A stretch of DNA of 64,000 nt from Actinoplanes sichuanensis (GTDB lineage Bacteria; Actinomycetota; Actinomycetes; Mycobacteriales; Micromonosporaceae): the NCBI RefSeq assembly GCF_033097365.1, contig NZ_AP028461.1, positions 9,261,001-9,325,000 on the forward strand, given 5' to 3'. The position numbers were made by a program, and so were the translations under genes. This document shows, piece after piece, positions 9,476-18,540 of the stretch (positions are counted from its first letter, which is position 1; every line of letters begins with the position of its first letter). The notes beneath the pieces are model-generated. The model had not been told where the DNA came from. It worked only from the letters and a program-made list of their open reading frames with translations, and made no database searches.

Positions 9476-10573
9476 TCAGCCCGGCCAGTCGCCGCCGTCC
9501 ATGAATCGCTCAATCACCCTGGAGTAAGGGGACAATTCGAGCCCCTGGGCGGCCACCCAGTCATCGGAGTAGTAGGTGTCGGCGTACCGTTCGCCGCCGT
9601 CGCAGATCAACGTCACCACCGATCCGGTACGGCCGGCCGCGCGCATCTCGGCGATCAGCCGGAACGCGCCCCACAGGTTGGTACCTGTCGACCCGCCGAG
9701 CCGCCGGCCCAGTGTGGCCGACCCGGCCCGCATCGCGGCGAGGGACGCGGCGTCCGGCACGTGGATCATGCGGTCCACCACGGACGGCAGGAACGACGGC
9801 TCCACCCGGGGCCGGCCGATCCCTTCGATGCGCGAGCCCCGGCCGGTCACCGTGGTCCAGTCGCCGGCAAGGTAAGCCTGCCAGAACGCCGACCCCTCGG
9901 GATCGACAACGCAGACTCTGGTGTCGAGACGCCGATACCGTGCGTAGCGGCCGATGGTGGCGCTGGTGCCACCGGTGCCGGCACCGACGACGACCCAGGC
10001 CGGGACCGGGTGCCGTTCCAGAGCGAGCTGGCTGTGGATGGATTCGGCGATGTTGTTGTTGCCACGCCAGTCGGTGGCCCGCTCGGCGTACGTGAACTGG
10101 TCCATGAAGTGCCCACCGAGGTCGGCGGCGAGTCGCCGGGCCTCCGGAACCACCTGGGTCGCCTCGCCGACCAGATGACATCGGCCGCCCTGGAACTCGA
10201 TCAGCGAGACCTTCTCCGGCGACGTGGAGGCCGGCATCACGGCGATGAACGGCAGACCGAGCATCCGGGCGAAGTATGCCTCACTGACCGCGGTCGACCC
10301 GGAGGACGCCTCGACGACCGTGGTCTGCGGGCCGATCCAGCCGTTGCACAGCGCGTACAGGAACAGCGATCGGGCCAGCCGATGCTTGAGCGAGCCGGTG
10401 GGGTGCGACGACTCGTCCTTGAGGTAGAGGTCGATGCCCCAGCTGATCGGCAGTGGGTAGGGCAGCAGGTGGGTGTCGGCGGAGCGGTTGGCGTCCGCCT
10501 CGACCAGGGCGATCGCGTCGCGGGCCCAGTCGCGGGCCACGTTGTCCGAGCGGTCGAGCTTGGTGGGTTCCAT
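9476..10573 (-). CDS. cds1: PLP-dependent L-cysteine desulfhydrase (Cds1 type)
   Basis: 365 residues from the ATG at 10573, 8 bases after the stop of the Lrp-family gene. It belongs to fold-type II PLP enzymes: the lysine is in [11 protein letters not shown], the substrate/PLP Asn/Ser loop in [13 protein letters not shown], and the phosphate-binding loop in [26 protein letters not shown] and [17 protein letters not shown] closely match what I recall of mycobacterial Cds1, which degrades L-cysteine to H2S, ammonia and pyruvate. Coupling to an Lrp/AsnC regulator fits amino-acid-responsive cysteine breakdown, as with other desulfidase/Lrp pairs. A cysteine synthase-like role is the alternative. 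Confidence 0.85.
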   Translation of the reverse strand: MEPTKLDRSDNVARDWARDAIALVEADANRSADTHLLPYPLPISWGIDLYLKDESSHPTGSLKHRLARSLFLYALCNGWIGPQTTVVEASSGSTAVSEAYFARMLGLPFIAVMPASTSPEKVSLIEFQGGRCHLVGEATQVVPEARRLAADLGGHFMDQFTYAERATDWRGNNNIAESIHSQLALERHPVPAWVVVGAGTGGTSATIGRYARYRRLDTRVCVVDPEGSAFWQAYLAGDWTTVTGRGSRIEGIGRPRVEPSFLPSVVDRMIHVPDAASLAAMRAGSATLGRRLGGSTGTNLWGAFRLIAEMRAAGRTGSVVTLICDGGERYADTYYSDDWVAAQGLELSPYSRVIERFMDGGDWPG

Positions 10574-10581
10574 CCCCGACC

Positions 10582-11031
10582 TCAGCCCAGACCGGGCTGC
10601 GGGCGGTTCTCCCACTTCGTGGAGAGGGCGATCGCGGTCCGGGTCGAGGCGACACCCGGTGTCCGGTTTATTCGCACGATCAACTGCTCCAGTTCCGCGA
10701 TCGTGCCGACTCGCACGGTGAGCTGATAGGACTCGACGCCGGCCATGAAATAGCAGCTCTCCACCTCGGGCATGGCACGGACCGCGGCGAGGACGTCGTC
10801 GGTGTCGGCGCCGGAGTCCTCGATGATGCCGATGAGCGCGGTGACACCGAGCCCGATCGCCTCGTGATCGATGTCGGCCCGGTAGCCGCGGATGGTTCCG
10901 GCGGTCTCGAGCTTACCCACTCGCTCGTGCACGGCGGGGGCGGAGAGCCCGACCTTGCGGGCGAGTTCGGCGTACGACGAGCGCGCGTTCTCCCGTAGCA
11001 GGTCGATCAGCCGGAGGTCGATGGAGTCCAT
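10582..11031 (-). CDS. Lrp/AsnC family transcriptional regulator
   Basis: 149 residues. The N-terminal helix-turn-helix ([27 protein letters not shown]) is followed by the AsnC/RAM ligand domain (about residues 65-140) with [20 protein letters not shown]. The ATG at 11031 begins MDSIDLRLI, typical for the family. It lies 8 bases upstream of the cysteine desulfhydrase gene, so it probably controls that gene and itself in response to an amino acid, with cysteine the obvious candidate by context. The upstream 200 bases also serve bldC, which diverges. Confidence 0.9.
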   Translation of the reverse strand: MDSIDLRLIDLLRENARSSYAELARKVGLSAPAVHERVGKLETAGTIRGYRADIDHEAIGLGVTALIGIIEDSGADTDDVLAAVRAMPEVESCYFMAGVESYQLTVRVGTIAELEQLIVRINRTPGVASTRTAIALSTKWENRPQPGLG

Positions 11032-11243
11032 GCTTCAAACCCTAATCGGGTGGCGCTCCCGCCTTCACGCCCGGTAGCGGCGAATGGGCGGCAGGATAAT
11101 GACCACTGTCGCAATCGGGGCTTTTTCCGCATTTCACGGACTTGGTTCAGGGGCGGTGCTCTAATGGCTTTACGTCCCGATCGAGCACGCCGACACTCTC
11201 CGTGACCACCGGCCGCTCCAGAAACCGAACCGAGGAGGGGGTT

Positions 11244-11519
11244 GTGGACACTGGAGATCGTCTGCTGACACCGGGCGAGGTGGCCGCGTTGTTCCGCGTC
11301 GACCCGAAAACGGTCACGCGCTGGGCCGCCGCAGGCCGGATCGGCAGTATCCGTACTCCGGGTGGACACCGCCGATTCCGTGAGTCAGAAGTTCGCGCAT
11401 TGCTTGAAGGCGATGGCGTGATCGAGGAGATGCGCGAGGACGACGCCGCGAACAAACCGCGGAACAACGGTCCTAGCAATCCGGGGACGGGCTTCGGCCC
11501 GCCGAACGGCTTGCGCTAA
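11244..11519 (+). CDS. bldC: BldC-family MerR-like developmental regulator
   Basis: 91 residues from the GTG at 11244, which has a strong GGAGGGGG site just upstream; the longer in-frame ATG at 11142 would put that site inside the gene. The protein is a single winged-helix MerR-like DNA-binding domain, LLTPGEVAALFRVDPKTVTRWAAAGRIGS then RTPGGHRRFRESEV, essentially the BldC signature. In Streptomyces BldC (68 residues) binds direct repeats cooperatively and delays sporulation. This copy has about 20 extra C-terminal residues (Asn/Gly/Pro-rich) after the domain. Its 3' end overlaps the convergent ubiX by 4 bases. Confidence 0.9.
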   Translation: MDTGDRLLTPGEVAALFRVDPKTVTRWAAAGRIGSIRTPGGHRRFRESEVRALLEGDGVIEEMREDDAANKPRNNGPSNPGTGFGPPNGLR

Positions 11520-12139
11520 GCGTTCCTCTCACCCAATTCACCGGTCCATCTGCGGAAAAGCGTGTGTGGTACGCCCAAAGCGTCCAGCACCTTTCCGGCT
11601 ACGAAGTCGATCAGTTGTCGTGCCGTCGCACCGGCCCCGGAGCCGTAAAATCCGGGGCTGGCCGGCAGCACCACGGCACCGGCGTCGTGCAGGCTGATCA
11701 GATGTTCCAGGTGACTGCGGGTGACCGGGGTTTCCCGGGGTACCACCACCGTCCTACGGCGCTCCTTCAGATTCACTTCGGCCGCTCGCTGCAGCAGGTC
11801 CTTCGATAGCCCGACAGCAATACCCGCACATGCCGCAGTGCTGGCCGGAACCACCGCCATCCCGCGCGCCGGATAGGAACCGGAGCTCGGGCCGGCGGCC
11901 AGGTCTCCGGCCGGCCAATAGGCGAGGTCGCCCAGATCGCGGCCGAGCCAGGCGGCCACGTCGTCCTTCCAGTGCGCATCCCGGATCGTCGCTCCGGTCT
12001 CGTCCAGCAGGGTGAGCCGGGCGGCCCGGGAGACGACCAGGTCGACGGACTCGCCGGCGTCCAGCAGGGCGGTCAGAACCGCCTTGGCATAGGGGGTTCC
12101 GGACGCTCCGCTGACGCCGACGATCCATGGTTCACGCAT
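11516..12139 (-). CDS. ubiX: UbiX-type flavin prenyltransferase
   Basis: 207 residues. GVSGASGTPYAKAVL is the N-terminal flavin-binding loop, VVPASTAACAGIAVGLSKDLLQRAAEV and RRTVVVPRETPVTRSHLEHL are diagnostic family blocks, and the C-terminus keeps VAGKVLDALG. The enzyme prenylates FMN to make prenyl-FMN, the cofactor of UbiD decarboxylases. A UbiD gene lies 4 kb away on the same strand together with a UbiA prenyltransferase, so this is probably the MqnM-equivalent of the futalosine menaquinone pathway. It is unusual that two sigma/partner cassettes separate it from them. Confidence 0.92.
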   Translation of the reverse strand: MREPWIVGVSGASGTPYAKAVLTALLDAGESVDLVVSRAARLTLLDETGATIRDAHWKDDVAAWLGRDLGDLAYWPAGDLAAGPSSGSYPARGMAVVPASTAACAGIAVGLSKDLLQRAAEVNLKERRRTVVVPRETPVTRSHLEHLISLHDAGAVVLPASPGFYGSGAGATARQLIDFVAGKVLDALGVPHTLFRRWTGELGERNA

Positions 12140-12154
12140 GGTTCAAGTGTGCCG

Positions 12155-13195
12155 CTACTCCACTGAGAGCTGCGCCGCGGTCGGGATCGCCTCGCTCAAC
12201 CGGTACCACCCGGCGTCATCGGTGAAGTCGGTGACCACGGTGACCGACTCGTACACCTTGCGGATCTCCTCGATCGGCAGGTCACCGCCGACCGTCAGCA
12301 TGCTGACGTCGTCGTCCAGCACGCGGGTGCAGGACCGTTCGTCGCACGGGTTCGGCGGCATCTGCTCTCGTGTCGCACGCGACGGATACAGACCGACCAC
12401 GAGTTGATCGTGGAACTTCCGGTCACCGCTGCCGTTCCGGTTGAACATCCGTCCCGGGTTCGTCAGGAGCTCCCGCTGGGAGTCGGCCGGCGCGAACATG
12501 ATGTTCGTCATCGACTTCAGGAACGGCGTGACCTCGCCGGGAGTGCTCCACGTCTCCATCAGCCGGTAGCCCGTCGGGACGTAGCCCACCCGCAGGGCGA
12601 TCCGTGGTTCCGCGCCACCGCCCAGGACCAGGCCGGCGGCGATCCGGTAGGCGTCCGCCTTACTCGTCGTGTTCTCGCCGGTCGCCAGCTCGGCATACGC
12701 CCCGTCGGCATATTCCCAGGTCAGGATCGTCCGGAAGGACACCGTGCGGTAGAAGGCGGTGCGCCCGGCAACCGGTTCGGCGGCGGTGAGGCCGGTCAGC
12801 GGATGCTCCGGCGCGACACCGGGCCGGTACACGGTGAGCGATCCGACCCCCGGCTTCGCCCCACCCGCCGCCCTCTCGACGCTCGCCACCACGGCGCCGA
12901 CGTCGAGGATGAACGGGTCCTCCACCACGTACCCGTCGACCGTGTATCCGCGGAACGTGTACGTCGTGACCGGCGCGGGCGTGGGCGCGGCCGGGACCGG
13001 CGGGGGTCCGTCGGCGCGGGTGACGACCTGCGGCACCCCGATCGCGGCGGCCACCGCCACCGCGGCCGCGACCGCCCACCCGCCGTTCCTCCGGCGACGC
13101 CGCCGACGGCCGGCCTCAACCACCTGCTCGACGCTGTAGCGGGCCGCCGGCGGGTTCGCCTTGGCCTCACGCAACAGTTCAGACAGCTGTTCCAT
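12155..13195 (-). CDS. Single-pass membrane protein paired with ECF sigma factor (putative anti-sigma/effector), copy 1
   Basis: 346 residues from the ATG at 13195, overlapping the 3' end of the sigma gene by 17 bases. The cytoplasmic N-terminus MEQLSELLREAKANPP and RYSVEQVVEAGRRRRRRR is followed by one transmembrane helix (WAVAAAVAVAAAIGVPQV), a Pro-rich linker and an exported domain of about 270 residues with YTFRGYTVDGY, VGYVPTGYRLMETW and a Cys pair (CDERSC). No HxxxCxxC zinc motif is seen, so this is not a classical ZAS anti-sigma factor. Translational coupling and topology suggest a sensor that holds or modulates the adjacent sigma factor. Paralogous to 13723-14745. Confidence 0.7.
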   Translation of the reverse strand: MEQLSELLREAKANPPAARYSVEQVVEAGRRRRRRRNGGWAVAAAVAVAAAIGVPQVVTRADGPPPVPAAPTPAPVTTYTFRGYTVDGYVVEDPFILDVGAVVASVERAAGGAKPGVGSLTVYRPGVAPEHPLTGLTAAEPVAGRTAFYRTVSFRTILTWEYADGAYAELATGENTTSKADAYRIAAGLVLGGGAEPRIALRVGYVPTGYRLMETWSTPGEVTPFLKSMTNIMFAPADSQRELLTNPGRMFNRNGSGDRKFHDQLVVGLYPSRATREQMPPNPCDERSCTRVLDDDVSMLTVGGDLPIEEIRKVYESVTVVTDFTDDAGWYRLSEAIPTAAQLSVE

Positions 13196-13691
13196 GACCG
13201 GCCTCCATCTCGGTGCCGAGAATCTGGCGGAGCGCGTCGAGGCCACGCGCGGTGTACACCTTCACGGTTCCCTGCGGGCACTTCAGGGCCGCGGCGGTCT
13301 CCTGCACGCTGAGCCCCTCCAGGAAGCGCAGCACCAGCACCGCCCGCTGCCGGGCCGGCAGACCGTCGAGGGCCTGCCGAACCCGGAGCCGCTCGTCGAC
13401 CGCCCCCGTGGCGTCGTCGGGCAGCGCGGAATCGGGCATCGAATGGCTGCGCGACTGCTCCCGCCGCCACCACGGGCGGCGGGTCTCGTCGATCGCGGCC
13501 CGCACCACCGCGGACCGGGCATACGCCGCCGGGTTGTCCACCCGATTCCACTTCACGTAAAGCCTGCTGAGAGCGGCCAGCACCGCATCCTCGGCCACCT
13601 GCCAGTCACCGCACGTGAGATACGCCAGCCCGCGCAACGGTTCGGTGCGCGCGGCGACGAACTCCCGGAACTCGGCTTCTCGATCGCTCAC
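13179..13691 (-). CDS. SigE-family ECF RNA polymerase sigma factor, copy 1
   Basis: 170 residues. Region 2 spans about residues 5-75 (EFVAARTEPLRGLAYLTCGDW, LYVKWNRVDNPAAYARSAVV) and region 4 about residues 105-160 (LDGLPARQRAVLVLRFLEGLSVQETAAAL and GTVKVYTARGLDALR). It matches the actinobacterial SigE-family of ECF factors. It overlaps and precedes its membrane partner. It is about 90% identical by eye to the sigma factor at 14729-15241, while their partners have diverged much more. Confidence 0.88.
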   Translation of the reverse strand: MSDREAEFREFVAARTEPLRGLAYLTCGDWQVAEDAVLAALSRLYVKWNRVDNPAAYARSAVVRAAIDETRRPWWRREQSRSHSMPDSALPDDATGAVDERLRVRQALDGLPARQRAVLVLRFLEGLSVQETAAALKCPQGTVKVYTARGLDALRQILGTEMEAGHGTAV

Positions 13692-13722
13692 GCGGTTTAG
13701 ACGGTGCGATCATCGTGCCGGG

Positions 13723-14745
13723 TTACATGCGATATCGCGCCGGAACCGCCTCCTCGACCGGAATCCACGTCGCGTGGTCCTCCGGCGCGGACAGGACCAC
13801 GGAGTCGAGCACTTTCTGGGCCTCGGCTTCGGAGATGCTGCCGCTGACGTCGAGCTGGTAGCGGCCACCGGGCAGAACAAGCCGGGCCCGGCACGCGTCG
13901 TGAGCGCAGTCCGGGATGTCGCCCGGCACCGGCACCTGACTCATGATCAGCTGTAGGTCGCCCTTGGTCAGGCCGATGTCGGCGAAGGGCAGCCGGCCGG
14001 GGCCGGTGAGTTGCCGAGCCACGTCGTCGGTCGGCAGGAAGTGCGCGAGTGAGAACTTCTCGTCCTGGCTGACACTGAAGAGCCGGAACCCGGCCGGCAC
14101 ATAGCCGACCTTGAAGGCGACCGTCACCGGTGTCTCCGAGCCGAGCCGGAACCCTTCGGCCACCTCGCGCAGCACATCTTGGGTCGTTTCCAGGTCAGCG
14201 GTCAGGACGGCCGAGGCGCCGTCCGCATACTCCCAGATCAAACCCGCCTTCGGGCCGGGAGCGGTGAAGGTGGACGCCGGCCGGCCGCGGATCGGGTCGG
14301 CCGCGGTTCGCGCACCGATTCCCATCCGGGCGATCGGGTCGACACCGGGCTCGAACACGCGCAGATCGCCGCCTCCGTGCAACCCTTTGATCGGCATCAC
14401 ACTGGCGAACGTGTAACCGAGACTGAAGATCGTCGGTGTTCCGACCCGGTACTTCTTCACCTGGTATCCGGTGAACCGGGCCGCCGACGGGATCTGGTCT
14501 CCACGGCTCGGGGCGGGTGCTGGAGTGGTCGCCGCCGGTGGTGGCGGGGTCGGTTCCGGGTGCCGACCGGCAAGCTGCGGCACACCGATCGCGGCGGCCA
14601 CCGCGACCACCGCCGCGAGCGCCCAGCCGGAGTTACGGCGGCGCTCCCGCCGCCGGCCGGCCGCCAGCACGTCGTCGACGGTGTGCCGGAGCGGCGGCGC
14701 GTCCGTCCGGATCTGCTCCTGCATCAACTCAGACAGCGGCTTCAT
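13723..14745 (-). CDS. Single-pass membrane protein paired with ECF sigma factor (putative anti-sigma/effector), copy 2
   Basis: 340 residues, overlapping the upstream sigma gene by 17 bases as in the other cassette. The layout is the same: cytoplasmic MKPLSELMQEQIRTD and RHTVDDVLAAGRRRERRR, a transmembrane helix (GWALAAVVAVAAAIGVPQL), a Pro/Ala linker, and an exported domain with FTGYQVKKYRVG, LIWEYADGASAVL, VGYVPAGFRLFSV and a Cys pair (CAHDAC). Identity to copy 1 is concentrated in the cytoplasmic and transmembrane parts and in the WEYADGA and VGYVP motifs, and the rest is divergent. Function is inferred from coupling to the sigma gene. Confidence 0.7.
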   Translation of the reverse strand: MKPLSELMQEQIRTDAPPLRHTVDDVLAAGRRRERRRNSGWALAAVVAVAAAIGVPQLAGRHPEPTPPPPAATTPAPAPSRGDQIPSAARFTGYQVKKYRVGTPTIFSLGYTFASVMPIKGLHGGGDLRVFEPGVDPIARMGIGARTAADPIRGRPASTFTAPGPKAGLIWEYADGASAVLTADLETTQDVLREVAEGFRLGSETPVTVAFKVGYVPAGFRLFSVSQDEKFSLAHFLPTDDVARQLTGPGRLPFADIGLTKGDLQLIMSQVPVPGDIPDCAHDACRARLVLPGGRYQLDVSGSISEAEAQKVLDSVVLSAPEDHATWIPVEEAVPARYRM

Positions 14746-15241
14746 GACGGGCCTCCAGCTCGTGGCCGAGAATCTGGCGGAGCGCGTCGAGGCCGCGCGA
14801 GGTGTAGACCTTCACGGTGCCTTCCGGGCACTTCAGGGCCGCGGCGGTCTGCTGCACGCTGAGCCCCTCCAGGAAGCGCAACACCAGCACCGCCCGCTGC
14901 CGGGCCGGTAGGCCGTCGAGGGCCTGTCGCAGCCGCAGCCGCTCGTCGACCGCACCGGTGGCGTCGTCGGGCAACGCCGAATCGGGCATGGCGTGACTGC
15001 GGGCCTGCTCACGCCGCCACCAGGGGCGGCGGGTCTCGTCGATGGCGGCGCGCACCACCGCGGTCCGGGCGTACGCCTCGGGGTTGTCCACCCGGTTCCA
15101 CTTCACGTACAGCTTGGCCAGGGCGGACAGCACCGCGTCCTCGGCCACCTGCCAGTCGCCGCAGGTCAGATAGGCGAGCCCCCGTAACGGCTCCATCCGC
15201 GCGGCGACGAACTCGCGGAATCCGGCCTCTCTATCGCTCAC
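14729..15241 (-). CDS. SigE-family ECF RNA polymerase sigma factor, copy 2
   Basis: 170 residues, starting MSDREAGFREFVAAR with region 2 and region 4 organised exactly as in copy 1. Differences are scattered conservative changes (for example SLYVKW versus KLYVKW contexts, EGTVKVYTS versus QGTVKVYTA). The region 4.2 recognition helix (GTVKVYT(S/A)RGLDALRQIL) is almost unchanged between copies, so both may read very similar promoters. It lies 31 bases downstream of the UbiA-type prenyltransferase gene and could share its transcript. Confidence 0.88.
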   Translation of the reverse strand: MSDREAGFREFVAARMEPLRGLAYLTCGDWQVAEDAVLSALAKLYVKWNRVDNPEAYARTAVVRAAIDETRRPWWRREQARSHAMPDSALPDDATGAVDERLRLRQALDGLPARQRAVLVLRFLEGLSVQQTAAALKCPEGTVKVYTSRGLDALRQILGHELEARHEAAV

Positions 15242-15272
15242 GCCGATAAGACGGAAGCCCGGTCCGACCCGG

Positions 15273-16169
15273 TTACACCAGGTACAGATCGATCAGGGCG
15301 AACACGAACAGGGCGATGGCGATGAACCCGTTCGCGGTGAAGAACGCCCGGTTGACCTTGGAGAGATCGTTCTCGGTCACCACGACGTGCTGGTAGACCA
15401 GGCCGGCCCCGGTGACCAGCAGGCCCACCCACCAGGACCAGGTGAAACCGGCCAGCTGACCGAACCAGACGAACAGCGCGAAGCACAGCACGTGGGTGAC
15501 CGTGGAGATGTGCAGCGCGGTCCGCACCCCGAACCGGGCCGGGGTGGAGTGCACCCCGATCTTCCGGTCCACCTCGACGTCCTGGCAGGCGTAGATGATG
15601 TCGAAGCCACCGATCCACAGGCCCACCGCGACGCCGAGCACCCAGGCCGGCCCGGAGCCGGCGAAGGTGCCGGTGATCGCCAGCCAGGCGCCGACCGGGG
15701 CGACCGCCTGAGCCAGCGCGAGCACGTAGTGCGGGAAGTTCGTGAACCGCTTCGCGTACGGATAGACGACCAGCGGGATCACCGCGAGCGGGGACAGGAC
15801 CAGGCAGAGCGGGTTGAGCAGGCCGGCCGCGACGACCAGGATCACCAGCGAGACGATCGCGCCGGTCCAGGCGGTACGGACGCTGACCGCGCCGGTGACC
15901 AGCTCCCGGTTCTGCGTCCGCGGGTTCAGGGCGTCGATCTTGCGGTCGAGGATCCGGTTGGCCGCCATGGCGAAGGTACGCCCGGCGACCATCGCGATCG
16001 TGACGAGCACCAGATCGAGCCAGTGCGCACCGACCGTGTCGCCGCTTTTCAGCACGGCGACCAGCGACGACAGGTAGGCGAACGGCAGCGCGAAGATCGA
16101 GTGTTCGATCATCACCAGCCGCAGGAACGATTTGATCTTGCCCGGTTGCGGCGAAGCCACAGCTGTCAC
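15273..16169 (-). CDS. mqnP: UbiA-family prenyltransferase, probable menaquinone (futalosine-type) prenyltransferase
   Basis: 298 residues from the GTG at 16169, whose GTGA overlap with the UbiD stop argues for this start over the longer frame from 16241. It is a multi-pass membrane protein with eight or nine hydrophobic helices. The first Asp-rich motif is NRILDRKIDALNPRTQNRE and the second is DVEVDRKIG, the two Mg-diphosphate sites of UbiA enzymes. It would attach a polyprenyl chain to an aromatic acid. Coupling to a UbiD decarboxylase supports the MqnP role in the futalosine menaquinone route. A 4-hydroxybenzoate-type label is the generic alternative. Confidence 0.8.
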   Translation of the reverse strand: MTAVASPQPGKIKSFLRLVMIEHSIFALPFAYLSSLVAVLKSGDTVGAHWLDLVLVTIAMVAGRTFAMAANRILDRKIDALNPRTQNRELVTGAVSVRTAWTGAIVSLVILVVAAGLLNPLCLVLSPLAVIPLVVYPYAKRFTNFPHYVLALAQAVAPVGAWLAITGTFAGSGPAWVLGVAVGLWIGGFDIIYACQDVEVDRKIGVHSTPARFGVRTALHISTVTHVLCFALFVWFGQLAGFTWSWWVGLLVTGAGLVYQHVVVTENDLSKVNRAFFTANGFIAIALFVFALIDLYLV

Positions 16170-17626
16170 AGCCCGTATTCCTTCCACCGCTTGTCGACCA
16201 GACCGACCACCTCGGGGGACATGGTCATCTCCTCCGGCCAACCCCGGGAGTAGCCCTCGGACGGCAGCTTACGGGTGGCGTCGACACCCGCCTTCCCGCC
16301 CCAGAACTGCTGGTAGGACGAGTGGTCCAGGTGGTCCACCGGCCCCTCGGTGAGCAGCAGGTCGCGACCGTAGTCGACGTTGCCGAAGGCCCGGAACGCG
16401 ACCTCGTTGTAGTCGTGCACGTCGACGTCCTCGTCGACCACCACGATCAGCTTGACCAGGGACAGCAGGTGGGCGCCCCAGATCGCGCTCATCACCTTCT
16501 GCGCGTGCTTGGGGTAGCGCTTGCGGATCGACACGATCAGGCAGTTGTGGAAGACACCCGAGGCCGGCATGTCGTAGTCGACGATGTCCGGGATCAGGAT
16601 CTTCGCCAGCGGCAGGAAGATCCGCTCGGTGGCCTTGCCGAGACCGTGGTCCTCCTGCGGCGGCTTCGACGTGACGATCGACTGGTAGATCGGCTTCTTC
16701 CGCATGGTCATGCACTCGATGTGCAGCACCGGGAACGGCTCGACCGGCGTGTAGTAGCCGGTGTGGTCGCCGAACGGGCCCTCCGGCAGGCGCTCGCCGG
16801 GCTCCAGATAGCCCTCCAGGACGATCTGCGCCTCGGCCGGGACCTGCAGCGGGACGGTCACGCAGTCGACCATCTCGATCCGCTCGCCCTTGAGGAAACC
16901 GGCGAACAGGTACTCGTCGATGTCGGCCGGCAGGGGGGCGCTCGCCGCGTACGACACCACGGGATCGCAACCGATCGCGACGGCGACCGGAAGGCGCTCG
17001 CCGCGTCGCTCGGCCACCGCGTGATGCGCGGTCGAGTCCTTGTGGATCTGCCAGTGCATACCGAGCGTGTTCTTCGAGTGCTGCTGAAGCCGGTAGAGGC
17101 CGAGGTTGCGCTTACCGGTCTCCGGGTGCTTGGTGTGGGTCAGCCCGAAATTGTGGAAGATGCCGCCGTCGTCCGGCCAGACCTGCAGGCCGGGGAGCAG
17201 ACCCAGGTCGACCTCGTCGCCCTTGAGCACGACCTCCTGGCAGGGGGCGCTCTTCACCTTCTTCGGCGGGACCGACTTGAGCTGCAGCACCTTGGCGATG
17301 CCCTCGCGGATCCCGGACCAGCCCACCGGCAGCTCCGGTTTGGCCAGCGCGCCGATCCGCTCGCCGACCTCGTCGAGCCGGTCCACGCCGAGGGCCATGG
17401 CCATCCGCTTCTCGGTGCCGAACAGGTTGATCACCAGCGGCATGTCGCCCCGGGTCGGGCGCTCGAAGAGCAGTGCCGGGCCACCGGCCCGCACGGTCCG
17501 CGTGACGATCTCGCTGATCTCCAGCGTCGGATCCACCGGCACGGTGACTCGTCGCAGCTCACCGGCGGCCTCCAGGGCGGCGATGAAGCTCTGCAGATCG
17601 GCATAGGGGAATCCACGCGGCGCCAT
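16166..17626 (-). CDS. ubiD: UbiD-family prenyl-FMN-dependent decarboxylase (menaquinone biosynthesis)
   Basis: 486 residues, the usual length for UbiD. Recognisable blocks are FIAALEAAGELRRVTVPVD, GLYRLQQHSKNTLGMHWQIHKD (prenyl-FMN and metal contacts), EGPFGDHTGYYTP with the catalytic Glu region, HIECMTMRKKPIYQ and MSAIWGAHLLSLVKLIVVVDEDVDVHD. It decarboxylates the aromatic intermediate before or after prenylation, using the cofactor made by UbiX. It is translationally coupled to the UbiA-family gene through a 4-base overlap. The pair plus ubiX corresponds to the mqnL/mqnP/mqnM set of futalosine-pathway actinobacteria; the pathway assignment is inferred from this context. Confidence 0.88.
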   Translation of the reverse strand: MAPRGFPYADLQSFIAALEAAGELRRVTVPVDPTLEISEIVTRTVRAGGPALLFERPTRGDMPLVINLFGTEKRMAMALGVDRLDEVGERIGALAKPELPVGWSGIREGIAKVLQLKSVPPKKVKSAPCQEVVLKGDEVDLGLLPGLQVWPDDGGIFHNFGLTHTKHPETGKRNLGLYRLQQHSKNTLGMHWQIHKDSTAHHAVAERRGERLPVAVAIGCDPVVSYAASAPLPADIDEYLFAGFLKGERIEMVDCVTVPLQVPAEAQIVLEGYLEPGERLPEGPFGDHTGYYTPVEPFPVLHIECMTMRKKPIYQSIVTSKPPQEDHGLGKATERIFLPLAKILIPDIVDYDMPASGVFHNCLIVSIRKRYPKHAQKVMSAIWGAHLLSLVKLIVVVDEDVDVHDYNEVAFRAFGNVDYGRDLLLTEGPVDHLDHSSYQQFWGGKAGVDATRKLPSEGYSRGWPEEMTMSPEVVGLVDKRWKEYGL

Positions 17627-17685
17627 GCCCCCAGTCTGGCACCAGGTTCCGTCACTGGAGATCCGGGACTCCCGTTGGGGCTTTC

Positions 17686-18540
17686 ATGAGGCTGTGGAAC
17701 GTGACCCGATGGTGTCTGCTGACCAGTCTGGCCGCGGCTCTCGCGGTCGCCGCCCCGGCGACCTCCGCGCCCGGGGCACGTCTACCCGGGTGCGGAGCGC
17801 CCGGCCCGGCCTCGACCAGCCCACCGACCGGCCCGGCCACCGTGGACAGCCCCCGCGCGTGTCGGGCCGGCGGTCCGGCCCTGGAATCCGACAAGATCGC
17901 CTTCACGCCGAGCGGCTACCACCACCTCGGTGCCGGGACCCGCGGTGAGTGGGGCGGGGTGTCCGGCCGCTTCTCGGTGGTGGACGGTTCGGTACGCCCA
18001 CAGACCTACGACTTCGTGGTGGGCCGGTTCATGGCCAAACGCGACCTGGGTGGCGGACGGATCGCCTGGCTGGAGGCGGGCTGGTCGGAGACCGGCTGGG
18101 CCTCTCCGGGTCGCCAGCACATCTACACCTTCGACACGAACACCAATCGCTGGCAGTTCTACGACCAGTACGCGGTCCGCCCCGGTGACCAGGTGTGGCT
18201 GGACATCAGCACCGACCGGAACGGGATCTGGCGCGCCTGGCTGTGGTGGAACAACAGGTGGAACCTGCTCACCCAGCAGCAGCTGCCGCTGGGCCCGGTC
18301 GCCCGGATCGAGCAGTACGTGGAGGTGCACGTCGACCCGTCCCGGCAGGCCAAGCTCGACCTGCCGAAGGTGGCCGTGGACAACGTGCGACTGCGGCCGG
18401 TCGGTGGTGGGCCGGCCCGGTACTGGCGTGAGGACGTCGCGACCGAGACCGCGGCGCCCTCACGGGGTGGGTTCTGCCTGGACTGGAAGACCCGCTACGA
18501 CACCTGGACCGCCGGCGACTGCCCGGATGACGACGATTAG
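17686..18540 (+). CDS. Secreted hypothetical protein with polysaccharide-lyase-like beta fold features
   Basis: 284 residues with a clear signal peptide (MRLWNVTRWCLLTSLAAALAVAAP). The mature part contains two Cys pairs, one near the N-terminus (CGAPG...CRAGG) and one at the C-terminus (CLDWK...CPDDDD), and a central domain rich in Trp, Tyr and Gly (GWSETGWASPGRQHIYTFDTN, RAWLWWNNRWNLL). I do not recognise a named family with certainty; the aromatic-rich beta-strand pattern is like some exported carbohydrate-binding proteins. It ends with an Asp run. The 3' end overlaps the convergent ccsB by 4 bases. Confidence 0.6.
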   Translation: MRLWNVTRWCLLTSLAAALAVAAPATSAPGARLPGCGAPGPASTSPPTGPATVDSPRACRAGGPALESDKIAFTPSGYHHLGAGTRGEWGGVSGRFSVVDGSVRPQTYDFVVGRFMAKRDLGGGRIAWLEAGWSETGWASPGRQHIYTFDTNTNRWQFYDQYAVRPGDQVWLDISTDRNGIWRAWLWWNNRWNLLTQQQLPLGPVARIEQYVEVHVDPSRQAKLDLPKVAVDNVRLRPVGGGPARYWREDVATETAAPSRGGFCLDWKTRYDTWTAGDCPDDDD

